Below, one piece after another: positions 1-7,777 of a stretch of 64,000 bases of DNA (position 1 is the stretch's first letter; the number at the start of each line of letters is the position of its first letter). The stretch lies in the NCBI GenBank assembly GCA_913009655.1, contig CAJVWI010000009.1, positions 1 through 64,000 of the forward strand. The letters run 5' to 3'. The stretch comes from an uncultured Cryomorphaceae bacterium (GTDB taxonomy: Bacteria > Bacteroidota > Bacteroidia > Flavobacteriales > Schleiferiaceae). The translations under genes and the position numbers were made by a program. The notes beneath the pieces are model-generated. The model saw nothing but the letters and a program-made list of their open reading frames with translations, was not told the origin of the DNA and searched no databases.

Positions 1-367
1 GGACACCCATAACCTTAAATGTTGCAAACTGCGCCTCTAGATACTCATTGCAATTATGAAGGTACAAACCGACTTTTGAATTTTCTTCAATCGCCTTATT
101 TTGAAGGGAATTTATTGATCCTAAGCTATTTACCCTTCTTTTAAAGTCTGCTATTTTAGTTGCAGAAATTCCTTGTGCCTTTCCAAGAACCTCTACCTGC
201 GCCATATTATAACCACCTTTTTTTATTTGTGACCAGTAAGATTCAATTTGATCGTCAGAGATCGAATTGACATCTACATTTTTTAATTGGCTGATGTCTT
301 GCGAAAATGCAATGCTTGTAAAAAAAATTAAAAGCAAAATTAGAAATGGTTGAGTATTCTTTTTCAT
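1..367 (-). CDS. Chimeric N-terminus: SLBB/polysaccharide-export type protein running into an acyl-CoA-synthetase-like segment (partial)
   Basis: Partial gene; reading enters at ATG 367 and stays open to the left edge (about 122 codons). Residues 1-22 are a signal peptide (MKK, hydrophobic core, AFSQ). Residues 23-75 look like the N-terminal helical region of Bacteroidota SLBB polysaccharide-export proteins (DDQIESYW, AQGISATKIADFKRRVNSL). The next part reads SKVGLYLHNCNEYLEAQF, which resembles the N-terminal domain of AMP-forming acyl-CoA synthetases and does not belong in an SLBB protein. The switch lies around residues 75-90 with the frame kept. It could be a real fusion, a recombination scar or an assembly join; I cannot tell which. 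A signal peptide on a cytosolic ligase domain would be odd. Confidence 0.5.
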   Translation of the reverse strand, partial: MKKNTQPFLILLLIFFTSIAFSQDISQLKNVDVNSISDDQIESYWSQIKKGGYNMAQVEVLGKAQGISATKIADFKRRVNSLGSINSLQNKAIEENSKVGLYLHNCNEYLEAQFATFKVMGV

Positions 368-388
368 TTATTTTATTCCTTATATTTA

Positions 389-590
389 TCACAAAAGTAC
401 GAATTCCTTTTGTGCAAAAAAAACTTCAATTGCCCACTGCAATTGAAATGAAACAATGGCGCCTAATTTTTGCAACTGGGCCAAACACTTTTTTCCTTTG
501 ATAGAGACCAATATAGCCTCTTGTTCTAACAAAGGCACTTTTACCAGATCTCCAACTGCTAGCGTTTTTGACTCCTTCTCAACCAGAATT
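389..590 (-). pseudogene. C-terminal remnant of a NusG/UpxY-like transcription antiterminator
   Basis: An open frame without a start codon ends at TGA 389-391, just upstream of the SLBB-like gene. It reads ..VGDLVKVPLLEQEAI.. then KGKKCLAQLQKLGAIVSF, a spacing (GD-V-V, hydrophobic strand, KGK, LG) like the C-terminal KOW domain of UpxY antiterminators. UpxY genes commonly lead Bacteroidota capsule or exopolysaccharide operons and are often followed by an SLBB export gene, which fits the neighbour. The N-terminal NGN domain is missing; upstream sequence overlaps, in another frame, the end of an integrase fragment. The upper boundary is approximate. The family call rests on pattern only. Confidence 0.4.
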
Positions 591-947
591 TGTAAATAAC
601 TTTTTTGCTTCAGTCCGATCCATAAAAGAAACAGAGCATGAAACTTTATCCAATAATGTCATATCATAGTGATCATTATCTGCTTTGAATCTATTAGCTG
701 TTTGTAGAATGGTACTTACTCTATTATACTTTACTTTCATTTTGTAGTATTTTAAATCACACATTAAAATTACCGAGAAAGTTCCGATCACTTTAGAATA
801 CTTTTGATTCCATTTCGATTTCACTGTCCATAGACCCGTGAACATCTGTGTTCGTTCCCCCGACATGATGATTGTCATCACAATTGGGAGTTCTCTTTTG
901 TTGTTCGGGTTGTTTTTTAAAAAGTAGTTGAACTTGACATTACTCAT
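579..947 (-). pseudogene. Truncated tyrosine recombinase (N-terminal arm-binding domain only)
   Basis: 122 codons from ATG 947 to TGA 579. The start resembles the arm-type DNA-binding domain of Bacteroidota phage/transposon integrases: FNYFLKNNPNNKRELPI, then a beta-strand with GERTQMFTGL and K-KWNQKYSKVIGT. Intact integrases are about 350-420 residues with a catalytic R-H-R-Y domain; nothing of that domain follows. The last ~20 codons run into sequence that in another frame belongs to the UpxY-like remnant, so the gene is cut by recombination. A cluster of ACCTAA repeats lies 50-120 bp upstream and may be arm sites. A small standalone DNA-binding protein is possible but less likely. Confidence 0.55.
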
Positions 948-997
948 AATTTCCTGTTTTTTAATAAGTTAATAACTAATTGATAAACAGTACTCTA

Positions 998-1063
998 TGA
1001 CCTAAAAAATCGATTTCTGTGACCTAAATGCACCTAAATTGGGTGTATTAGGTTTAGTTAGGT
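998..1063. repeat. Cluster of five ACCTAA repeats upstream of the integrase fragment
   Basis: The core ACCTAA occurs directly at 1000-1005, 1022-1027 and 1032-1037 and inverted (TTAGGT) at 1048-1053 and 1058-1063. The first two sit in a 9-bp repeat TGACCTAAA (998-1006, 1020-1028), 22 bp apart, i.e. two helical turns. GCACCTAA (1030-1037) and TTAGGTGC (1058-1065) form an 8-bp inverted pair. Position just upstream of an integrase N-terminal domain suggests arm-type recombinase sites or operators; this is inference. Confidence 0.55.
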
Positions 1064-1642
1064 GCAGATATTCCAACGGAAAATCGGTTTAAAGAGACAA
1101 AAACAGGATGTGGTAAAAGATCTATGGAACACCCTACAGAATCTATTAAAGAACTCATTAAATTAAGTCTAATGATCTGTAAACATTTAGTTTGGGAGTT
1201 GTTTGATAGGAAGAAAAAACACCGAGGATAGTGCCAAATTAATGGACTAAATCCTCAGTGTTTGTCGGTCAATTGTGGAGAAGAGAGGCGGGAAGTCGAA
1301 ACACTTCAACAACGATCTCAAGAAAATTTCAGACAAATTGAATCCTGAAAATCAAGACCAATAAATCTAAAAGTTAACTTTGGTGACGTCAGCACGGGAA
1401 AGTTCAAACTTTTTGACCGACCTAAACTCACTTAAATATATGTGAAAAAGTAATCGAGACAATTAAACATGGCACTCCCCTATTTGATCGGATTAACGTG
1501 CTTTGGTTTGAGGTATAAAAACCAATTTTAATTTTTGGCGACACCCTTATCCATTTACAAACGTTTACAATTATTTAATACTAGCTAGATATTTATAATT
1601 CAACGCTTTATATCTATTTTTGATATATATAACCATATAAGA

Positions 1643-1664
1643 GATATACCATATATGGTATATC
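1643..1664. promoter_or_regulatory. Perfect 22-bp palindrome, candidate operator
   Basis: The half-site GATATACCATA is followed directly by its exact reverse complement. It ends 46 bp before the ATG of the alpha/beta hydrolase at 1711, a typical place for a dimeric repressor or activator site. A second ACCATATA copy lies just upstream near 1632. No regulator is encoded beside it, so the binding protein is unknown. There is no T-run, so a terminator is unlikely. Confidence 0.45.
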
Positions 1665-1710
1665 CCTACGTTACCAATAAGCGAATTGAAACAGATAATT
1701 TAAAAATAGA

Positions 1711-2739
1711 ATGATTGTAATTTATATTTTAGGATACATTGTACTTGGATTAATTTCGATATACCTGATTCTTCTAATCATGGGATTGTATCTTCTGAAA
1801 AAAGGGCCGCTCCCGTTTGATGAAAAAGCCCTTGAGAATGATGGGGGAAAATATGCTGAAACAGAAGATGGCAGAAAGGTGGAATACTTTGTTTTTGGAA
1901 ATTTAGAACCTCAATCAAAAGTGGTAATATGTATGCATGGTTCTGGGCCTGAAGCGATGAGTGAAATTGCTTTTAATGAAAAATGCTGCATAGAATTAGG
2001 ACTAAAAGGTATTGCCATAAGCTTGCCTGGTTATGGTTATACAGATATGAAGCCAGGTAGGCAAGTTGCAGATTGGCCAAAGGAGGATTTAGCAGCTGTT
2101 CTAAAAAAAGAAGAAGTTGATAAGTTTATGATTATGGGGCATTCGCAAGGGACAGTTCATGCAATGGCTGCCGCATATTATTACCCTGAACGCTGTGAAG
2201 GTTTTGGACTTAATGCACCATTGTTGCCATCTAAAGTAAGTAAAGAAGTAGGAGTTGTATCTGCAATTGGATCCGATTCATTACCAAATACTTCGACAAT
2301 TCAGAAGTTTTATATGGCATGGTATTTTGGAGTAATGCACTTAAGTCTAGTTACATTGTCTCCATGGTTACCATTGAAAGCAATAAAAATGGCAAGCACA
2401 ACTGCTACTTTTAGAATTATGAGAGATACTTTAAAAAGAGCAGTAATAAGAGGCATTGTTGGTGGTACTTATGAAACGACCCATGATGTGTGTTACGATT
2501 GGGGTTTTGATCCCCGCAATATAAAGAATGATAATATTTGTATTTGGCATGCTTCTGATGATGAACTCTGTCCGCCTGAAATTGGTAAATGGCTTAGCGA
2601 TTATTACCAAAAAGAATTAGGTGTAAAGGTTAATTTCAGAGCAGATAAACTAGGTTATGGGCACTTTACATATAAGCAAGGAGAATTTTTAGAACCTGAC
2701 CAAAGCATGATTAAAGCACTTCTGGAAGGCAGAAATTAA
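1711..2739 (+). CDS. Membrane-anchored alpha/beta hydrolase
   Basis: 342 residues. Residues 1-29 form one hydrophobic helix that anchors the protein in the membrane or acts as an uncleaved signal. The rest is an alpha/beta hydrolase: oxyanion region HGSGP (76-80), nucleophile elbow GHSQG with Ser145, a likely acid at Asp283/284 (HASDDELCPP) and His318 (GYGHF). Substrate cannot be named; the family includes esterases, lipases and epoxide hydrolases. The gene stands alone between integrase debris and ssrA, so it may be cargo of an element once integrated there. A 22-bp palindrome lies upstream. The stop codon sits inside a 16-bp tandem repeat, and a bidirectional terminator follows. Confidence 0.75.
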   Translation: MIVIYILGYIVLGLISIYLILLIMGLYLLKKGPLPFDEKALENDGGKYAETEDGRKVEYFVFGNLEPQSKVVICMHGSGPEAMSEIAFNEKCCIELGLKGIAISLPGYGYTDMKPGRQVADWPKEDLAAVLKKEEVDKFMIMGHSQGTVHAMAAAYYYPERCEGFGLNAPLLPSKVSKEVGVVSAIGSDSLPNTSTIQKFYMAWYFGVMHLSLVTLSPWLPLKAIKMASTTATFRIMRDTLKRAVIRGIVGGTYETTHDVCYDWGFDPRNIKNDNICIWHASDDELCPPEIGKWLSDYYQKELGVKVNFRADKLGYGHFTYKQGEFLEPDQSMIKALLEGRN

Positions 2740-2765
2740 AGAAGGCAGAAATTAAAGAAGGCAGA
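2725..2765 (+). repeat. 16-bp tandem duplication across the hydrolase stop codon
   Basis: The unit GAAGGCAGAAATTAAA occurs at 2725-2740 and 2741-2756, followed by 9 bp of a third copy. The first copy encodes the last codons and the stop of the hydrolase, so the later copies are untranslated. It looks like replication slippage. Confidence 0.85.
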
Positions 2766-2777
2766 ATAATTCTTTGA

Positions 2778-2813
2778 TAAAAAAACCCCCACTCAATTTA
2801 AGTGGGGTTTTTT
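2778..2813. terminator. Bidirectional rho-independent terminator between the hydrolase gene and ssrA
   Basis: An A-run, then CCCCACT, a 7-base AT-rich loop, AGTGGGG and a T-run. The symmetry lets it end transcription of the plus-strand hydrolase and of the minus-strand tmRNA, whose 3' end is only a few bases away. Confidence 0.85.
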
Positions 2814-2815
2814 CG

Positions 2816-3205
2816 TGGAGCTGGCGGGAATCGAACCCGCGTCCAGACGAGGAAAACATATGTTTTCTACATGCTTATTCCAGCATTAATTTTCGATATT
2901 CAGCTGATGTTGGACAACCCACTAAATACTTATCTACTTAATTTCGGAATACCGTCGTAGAAAAAATATCCCTATTCCTGCTTTATTACACCTCTTTACC
3001 AATCTCCGCAAGACATGGATATCGAGAGATGTCTCACTTTCACACCTGGTGCAAAATTAGCCTAATAATCTATCAGATTATTAAGCGGCAAGAGCGTAGT
3101 TAGACTCGCCAATTATAAATTTCGATGTTGTATTTACGAGCATCAATCGAATAGCTCGGCATGCTTACAAATCCTTTCATCTCGCTGTCAAAACCGGTCA
3201 GCCCC
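2816..3205 (-). ncRNA. ssrA: Transfer-messenger RNA (tmRNA)
   Basis: Rescues stalled ribosomes by acting first as tRNA-Ala and then as mRNA. The 5' end GGGGCTGACCGG (from 3205) pairs with the 3' end CAGCTCC, and the T-arm GGTTCGATTCC lies at 2825-2840. The tag frame begins at the resume codon GGC (3108-3110) and reads GESNYALAA, then two TAA stops (3081-3083, 3078-3080). The ALAA end is the protease signal; the usual Bacteroidota tag is GENNYALAA, so Asn to Ser at position 3 is the only change. Pseudoknot segments follow. The length, about 390 nt, is normal. ssrA 3' ends are frequent integrase targets, and integrase debris lies on the 3' side here. Confidence 0.95.
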
Positions 3206-3247
3206 AATGAATTTATGTGTAAATGTAAATCGAATTATATTAAATCA

Positions 3248-3279
3248 CTCAGATTTGCTTTAAGAAAAGGCAATCTGAG
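3248..3279 (-). terminator. Hairpin downstream of rpoD
   Basis: CTCAGATT-TGC and GCAATCTGAG arms around an A/T-rich loop, about 30 bases after the rpoD stop and just before the ssrA 5' end. A T-rich tail follows on the minus strand but is not a pure T-run, so it is a likely but imperfect terminator. Confidence 0.55.
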
Positions 3280-3308
3280 ATTAAAGCATTTTGGGTGAAG
3301 CTTAATAC

Positions 3309-4172
3309 TTAACCTAAATACGTTTTTAAAATAGTACTTCTTGATGTGTGCTTTAAGCGGCGAATGGCTTTTTCTTTTATTTGTCTAACACGTTCCCTTG
3401 TTAGGTCAAATTTCTCACCAATCTCTTCAAGAGTTAGGGGGTGTTGTCCGTTCAGACCAAAGTAAAGTCGTATCACATCGCCTTCGCGAGGAGTTAAGGT
3501 GGTTAACGATCTTTCGATCTCTGTTCTTAGAGAGTCAACCATTAGATCATCATCAGGGTTAGGTGAATCTGAGGAATTAAGAACATCGTATAAATTACTG
3601 TCTTCCCCTTCAACCAATGGAGCATCCATGGATACATGTCGCCCACTGTTTCTCATGGACTCTTTAACGTCCATTTCACTCATTTCAAGTTTTCCAGCAA
3701 TTTCTTCTGCACTTGGAGGACGTTCATGAGCTTGTTCAAGCGATGCATATGCCTTATTGATTTTATTGATGGATCCAATTTTATTTAGCGGTAAGCGAAC
3801 AATTCTTGACTGTTCTGCGAGAGCTTGCAAAATACTTTGGCGGATCCACCAAACGGCATAGGAAATAAACTTAAAACCTCTTGTTTCGTCAAATCTTTGG
3901 GCTGCCTTAATCAGACCAAGGTTTCCCTCATTTATTAAATCCGGAAGTGTTAGACCTTGATTTTGATATTGCTTGGCAACTGAAACAACAAAACGAAGAT
4001 TTGCTTTGGTTAATTTTTCCAAAGCACGTTGATCGCCAGCTTTTATTTTCTGGGCTAATTCAACTTCTTCTTCTGCTGTAATTAATTCAACCTTGCCAAT
4101 CTCTTGGAGGTATTTATCCAGAGAAGCAGTTTCTCTATTAGTTACTTGTTTCGTTATTTTTAATTGACGCAT
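3309..4172 (-). CDS. rpoD: Primary RNA polymerase sigma factor (sigma-70, RpoD/SigA)
   Basis: 287 residues, the compact Bacteroidota form without region 1.1. Region 1.2 is near residues 15-50 ([16 protein letters not shown]), region 2 at about 55-125 with the conserved [13 protein letters not shown] and [15 protein letters not shown], region 3 at about 130-205, and region 4.2 at about 245-275 ([21 protein letters not shown]) that reads the -35 or -33 box. It directs RNA polymerase to housekeeping promoters, which in this phylum use a TAnnTTTG -7 element seen before several genes here. It lies downstream of pnp, with a 61-bp gap, and may be partly co-transcribed with it. Confidence 0.97.
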   Translation of the reverse strand: MRQLKITKQVTNRETASLDKYLQEIGKVELITAEEEVELAQKIKAGDQRALEKLTKANLRFVVSVAKQYQNQGLTLPDLINEGNLGLIKAAQRFDETRGFKFISYAVWWIRQSILQALAEQSRIVRLPLNKIGSINKINKAYASLEQAHERPPSAEEIAGKLEMSEMDVKESMRNSGRHVSMDAPLVEGEDSNLYDVLNSSDSPNPDDDLMVDSLRTEIERSLTTLTPREGDVIRLYFGLNGQHPLTLEEIGEKFDLTRERVRQIKEKAIRRLKHTSRSTILKTYLG

Positions 4173-4233
4173 CGAATATAATTTATTCGTTAGTTGATTT
4201 GATCAAGGATATATCTGTTACTTGCTCTTTAAT

Positions 4234-6441
4234 TTAAGAATTCTTGTTGTCTCTTTGTGCTCCTCGATCCTTTCGCGGTCCGCGATCTTCTCGTGGTCTC
4301 GGAGCTCGTTCAACATAGCCTTCAGGTTTTTCTATCAAAACTTTTCTTGAGAGACGCAGTTTGCCTTTGTCATCGATATTCAAAAGTTTGACTTGAACTT
4401 TGTCACCTTCTTTATAAAGTTGAGATGGGTCTTCAACGCGTTTCCAATCCATTTCAGAAACATGCAATAAACCTTCAGTTCCTCGACCTATTTCAACAAA
4501 AACTCCGAAAGTTTGGACACCTTTAACAATACCATCATAGATATTATCAACTATAGGTACAAAGCATATTTCATTGACACGTTCTTGGGCAAGAGCGATT
4601 CCATCAGCACTAGTTCCGCTTATTTCTACGCGTCCAATATTGCCAATTTCTTCAATTGTAATAGTTGTACCAGTTTCAGCTTGCATACCCTGTATGATTT
4701 TTCCTCCAGGACCTATTATACCGCCAATAAAGCTCTTCGGAATTTCCATAACAACCATTTTAGGTGCATGAGACTTCATTTCTTTACGATGACTTGGCAT
4801 GGCACTAGTCATTACACCTAAAATATGTTCTCTTCCCTCTTTAGCCTGGTTAAGCGCATTTTTAAGTATTTCTACACTTAGGCCTTTGGTCTTAATATCC
4901 ATTTGACATGCTGTGATACCATTTTTCGTACCAGTTACCTTAAAGTCCATATCTCCTAAATGATCTTCATCACCTAAAATATCGCTTAAAACGGCATATT
5001 TCCCGGATTTCTCATCTGTAATTAAGCCCATAGCTATTCCGCTTACAGGATTTTCTATTTCTATACCGGCATCCATGAGCGCTAAAGTTCCAGCGCAGAC
5101 TGTTGCCATGGAGCTAGACCCGTTGGATTCTAAAATATCAGAGACTACTCGAATGGTATAACCGGATTCAGAAGGAATCATATTTTTAAGGGCACGTTGG
5201 GCAAGGTTACCATGACCAACTTCACGTCGACTGGTACCTCTCATCATGCGGGCTTCTCCTGTCGAGAATGGTGGGAAATTATAATGTAAATAAAATTTTT
5301 CGTCACCCGTAACAGTTGCAGCATCAATTCTGTTGGAGTCAAGAGCTGATCCCAAAGTAACAGTTGTAAATGATTGAGTCTCACCACGCGTGAACAATGC
5401 ACAACCGTGAGGTCCGGGGAGAATATCTACTTCGCACCATATTGGGCGAATCTCATTTGTTTTTCTTCCGTCAAGTCTTATTCCACTATCTAAAATTTGA
5501 TTTCTTACCGCTTGACATTCTACATCATGAAAATAAATTTTGGCTAAGCCTAATTTATTTTCTTTCTCTTCATCACTCATTGTAACGGCGAAATCCTCAA
5601 AAACTTGCTTAAATTTTGATGACCTTTCTTTTCTGTCAGAAATCCCAAGACCGGCAGCTTGATATGCCCCAGCATAAGTAGCTTCATGGATACGCTTTCT
5701 TAGGTCCTCATCATGAGATTCATGACTATATTCTCTTTTTGGCAATGCGCTTGGAACCATTTTAGCCAAAGCCTTCTGAACTTCTACTTGCTGCTTAATA
5801 GCAGCATGGCCAATTTCAATTGCTTCTAGCATTTCGTCTTCAGAGACTTCTTTCATCTCCCCTTCAACCATCACAACACTTTCTATTGTTCCACCAATCA
5901 TCATTTCGATATCAGCTTCTTCTAATTGCTCATAATTTGGATTGACAACAAATTCGCCATTAACTCTAGCTACCGAAACCTCAGACATAGGCCCATTAAA
6001 TGGAATGTCACTTATTGAGATTGCCGCAGAGGCAGCAAAACCAGCTAATGATTCTGGAGCAGCTATGGGGTCAAATGACAGCATCGTTATGATTACTTGA
6101 ATATCGGCATGAAAGTCATCTGGAAAGAGGGGGCGTAAAACACGGTCTACTAAACGGCAAACCAAGACTTCTCGATCGCTGGGTCTTCCTTCGCGTTTTA
6201 AAAAACCTCCTGGGACTCTACCAGCACCCGCAAATTTCTCTTTGTATTCAACGGACAAAGGCAAGAAATCAACTCCCGGTCGAGCCTCTTTAGATGCTAC
6301 TACTGTTGCCAAAAGAGCTGTACCTCCGCAAGTCAGAAGAACAGAGCCATTTGCTTGACGAGCCATTCTTCCCGTTTCTAGTGTTATTACTCTTCCATCT
6401 TTAAGAGTTATGCTTTGATGTATTGGTTCTGGTGCTTTCAT
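4234..6441 (-). CDS. pnp: Polyribonucleotide nucleotidyltransferase (PNPase)
   Basis: 735 residues. Phosphorolytic 3'-5' exoribonuclease of mRNA decay. Two RNase PH cores (about 10-220 and 315-550) flank an all-helical linker. The second core holds conserved stretches such as [16 protein letters not shown] and [17 protein letters not shown] domain ([10 protein letters not shown], about 575-585) and an S1 domain ([13 protein letters not shown], about 635-700) bind RNA. The tail is basic and charged ([13 protein letters not shown]), as in many PNPases. Order rpsO-pnp is ancient, and a perfect palindrome between the two could act as terminator, attenuator or RNase III target controlling pnp. Confidence 0.97.
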   Translation of the reverse strand: MKAPEPIHQSITLKDGRVITLETGRMARQANGSVLLTCGGTALLATVVASKEARPGVDFLPLSVEYKEKFAGAGRVPGGFLKREGRPSDREVLVCRLVDRVLRPLFPDDFHADIQVIITMLSFDPIAAPESLAGFAASAAISISDIPFNGPMSEVSVARVNGEFVVNPNYEQLEEADIEMMIGGTIESVVMVEGEMKEVSEDEMLEAIEIGHAAIKQQVEVQKALAKMVPSALPKREYSHESHDEDLRKRIHEATYAGAYQAAGLGISDRKERSSKFKQVFEDFAVTMSDEEKENKLGLAKIYFHDVECQAVRNQILDSGIRLDGRKTNEIRPIWCEVDILPGPHGCALFTRGETQSFTTVTLGSALDSNRIDAATVTGDEKFYLHYNFPPFSTGEARMMRGTSRREVGHGNLAQRALKNMIPSESGYTIRVVSDILESNGSSSMATVCAGTLALMDAGIEIENPVSGIAMGLITDEKSGKYAVLSDILGDEDHLGDMDFKVTGTKNGITACQMDIKTKGLSVEILKNALNQAKEGREHILGVMTSAMPSHRKEMKSHAPKMVVMEIPKSFIGGIIGPGGKIIQGMQAETGTTITIEEIGNIGRVEISGTSADGIALAQERVNEICFVPIVDNIYDGIVKGVQTFGVFVEIGRGTEGLLHVSEMDWKRVEDPSQLYKEGDKVQVKLLNIDDKGKLRLSRKVLIEKPEGYVERAPRPREDRGPRKDRGAQRDNKNS

Positions 6442-6494
6442 TCTTTATATTTTTCGATGCTTGTATTAACTAACGACTGCTTTTATCAATGAGA

Positions 6495-6522
6495 AAAGGC
6501 AATTCAATATTGAATTGCCTTT
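6495..6522 (-). terminator. Perfect 28-bp palindrome between rpsO and pnp
   Basis: The half AAAGGCAATTCAAT is followed by its exact reverse complement, ending CCTTT and then TGTAG. As RNA it folds to a long stem with a minimal loop. It follows the rpsO stop by about 30 bases and precedes the pnp start. In other bacteria this gap hosts rpsO termination and pnp autoregulation by RNase III/PNPase; whether that applies here is inference. Confidence 0.65.
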
Positions 6523-6552
6523 GTAGATTCCTGTCTTTGGAATCTTATATTT

Positions 6553-6822
6553 TTATTTTCTGAGACCCAATTTTTCAACTATCGCACGATAGCGTTCAAT
6601 TTGATTTTTTTGAAGGTTGTTTAGAAGTCCTCTTCGTTTACCCACTAAACGAATTAATGATCGCTCTGTATTGTGATCCTTTCGATTCTTTTTGAGATGC
6701 TCAGTTAAGTGAGTTATACGATAAGTGAATAGAGCTATTTGCCCTTCTGCTGTTCCAGTGTCTTCTTTTGACTTACCGTGCTGCGCGAAAATTTCACGCT
6801 TTTTTTCTGAATTTAAATACAT
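6553..6822 (-). CDS. rpsO: 30S ribosomal protein S15
   Basis: 89 residues, the standard length. It binds 16S rRNA early in 30S assembly. The family core is visible: the TGTAEGQIALFTYRITHLTEHLKKNRKDHNTERSLIRLVGKRRGLLNNLQ region spans about residues 20-75, with basic helices. A TAATTTTG -7 element lies upstream at 6876-6883 on the minus strand, inside the gap to accD and overlapping no coding sequence. The gene precedes pnp as in most bacteria. Confidence 0.97.
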   Translation of the reverse strand: MYLNSEKKREIFAQHGKSKEDTGTAEGQIALFTYRITHLTEHLKKNRKDHNTERSLIRLVGKRRGLLNNLQKNQIERYRAIVEKLGLRK

Positions 6823-6891
6823 GCCTTAATCATTTAGATGTTTGTGCTGTAAAATCTCCGACTATCGGAAGTTTGCAAAATTACGAAAAAA

Positions 6892-7767
6892 TCACTCGGC
6901 TTCAGCAGGTTTTGGAAGATTGCCCACACATCGCAACCAATCTGATATTTTCATTTTAAGTTCCTTCCTTTTTACAATGAAATCGATAAAGCCATGTTCC
7001 TTGACAAATTCACTGGTTTGAAAGCCTTCTGGTAAGTCTTTACCTATTGTTTCTTTAACTATCCTTGGTCCCGCAAAACCAATAAGGGCACCAGGCTCAG
7101 CAATGTTTATGTCTCCCAGCATAGCATAGGAAGCGGTAACTCCACCAGTTGTTGGATTTGTTAAAAGACTCACATAAGGGATTTTAGCTTCGTCTAAAAG
7201 AGCCAGTTTAGAAGAGGTTTTAGCCATTTGCATCAAAGAAAAAGCTGCTTCCATCATTCTTGCGCCCCCGCTTTTACTTATCATTATAAAAGGTATTTTA
7301 TTTTTTAAGCTAAAATCAATGGCTCGAGATATTTTTTCACCAACTACAGACCCCATACTTCCTCCGATAAAGTTGAAGTTCATCGCTGCTATTGATACGG
7401 GCATTTGATTTAAGTTACCTGTGGCGGTTGTAATGGCATCTTTTAATCCCGTCTTCTCTTTTGCATCCTCAAGACGATCTTTATATTTTTTAGTGTCTTC
7501 AAAATCAAGGGGGTCGAGTGAGGTCATGTTACGGTCCAACTCTTGGAATTCATTACCATCAAAAAGGAATGAAAAATAATCAATGGCTTCGATACCATTG
7601 TGATGTCCACAATTACCACAGACCCACAAATTGCCCTGATATTCATCAATGGATACAATCACTTTACATTTAGGACAGCCATGCCACAATCCATCCGGTG
7701 TTTCTTTCTTTTCTTGGGTTGGGGTTGTGATCCCTTCTTTCTGACGTTGAAACCAATCTGAAGACAT
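6892..7767 (-). CDS. accD: Acetyl-CoA carboxylase carboxyltransferase subunit beta
   Basis: 291 residues. Transfers the carboxyl group from carboxybiotin to acetyl-CoA, first step of fatty acid synthesis, in complex with AccA. A zinc ribbon is formed by Cys31, Cys34, Cys50 and Cys53 (CPKC, CGNC). The crotonase-fold carboxyltransferase domain follows (about 90-270), with [12 protein letters not shown] and [12 protein letters not shown], the oxyanion and acyl-CoA pocket segments. It lies 10 bp after fbaB in the same direction, so the two genes are probably one transcript. Confidence 0.96.
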   Translation of the reverse strand: MSSDWFQRQKEGITTPTQEKKETPDGLWHGCPKCKVIVSIDEYQGNLWVCGNCGHHNGIEAIDYFSFLFDGNEFQELDRNMTSLDPLDFEDTKKYKDRLEDAKEKTGLKDAITTATGNLNQMPVSIAAMNFNFIGGSMGSVVGEKISRAIDFSLKNKIPFIMISKSGGARMMEAAFSLMQMAKTSSKLALLDEAKIPYVSLLTNPTTGGVTASYAMLGDINIAEPGALIGFAGPRIVKETIGKDLPEGFQTSEFVKEHGFIDFIVKRKELKMKISDWLRCVGNLPKPAEAE

Positions 7768-7777
7768 AAATTTTTAT

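Larger units (their letters stand above)
948..1710. other. Scarred intergenic region without a convincing gene
   Basis: About 760 bp between the integrase fragment and the hydrolase. It holds the ACCTAA repeat cluster (998-1063), two tiny open frames (ATG 1124 to TAG 1231, 35 codons; GTG 1275 to TAA 1364, 29 codons) that I do not trust, a short stretch at 1287-1300 resembling the 3' end of ssrA, and a 22-bp palindrome (1643-1664). Base composition is AT-rich in 1400-1700. It reads as decayed mobile-element DNA plus a promoter region. Confidence 0.5.

Noticed and set aside
1124-1231. Small open frame of 35 codons (MEHPTESIKELIK..)
   Set aside because: Short, no homology recognised, no promoter or clear ribosome site; chance frame in a decayed region.
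2816-2845. tRNA-like sequence with GGTTCGATTCC
   Set aside because: It is the 3' tRNA domain of ssrA; the whole tmRNA with tag and double stop is present, so no separate tRNA.
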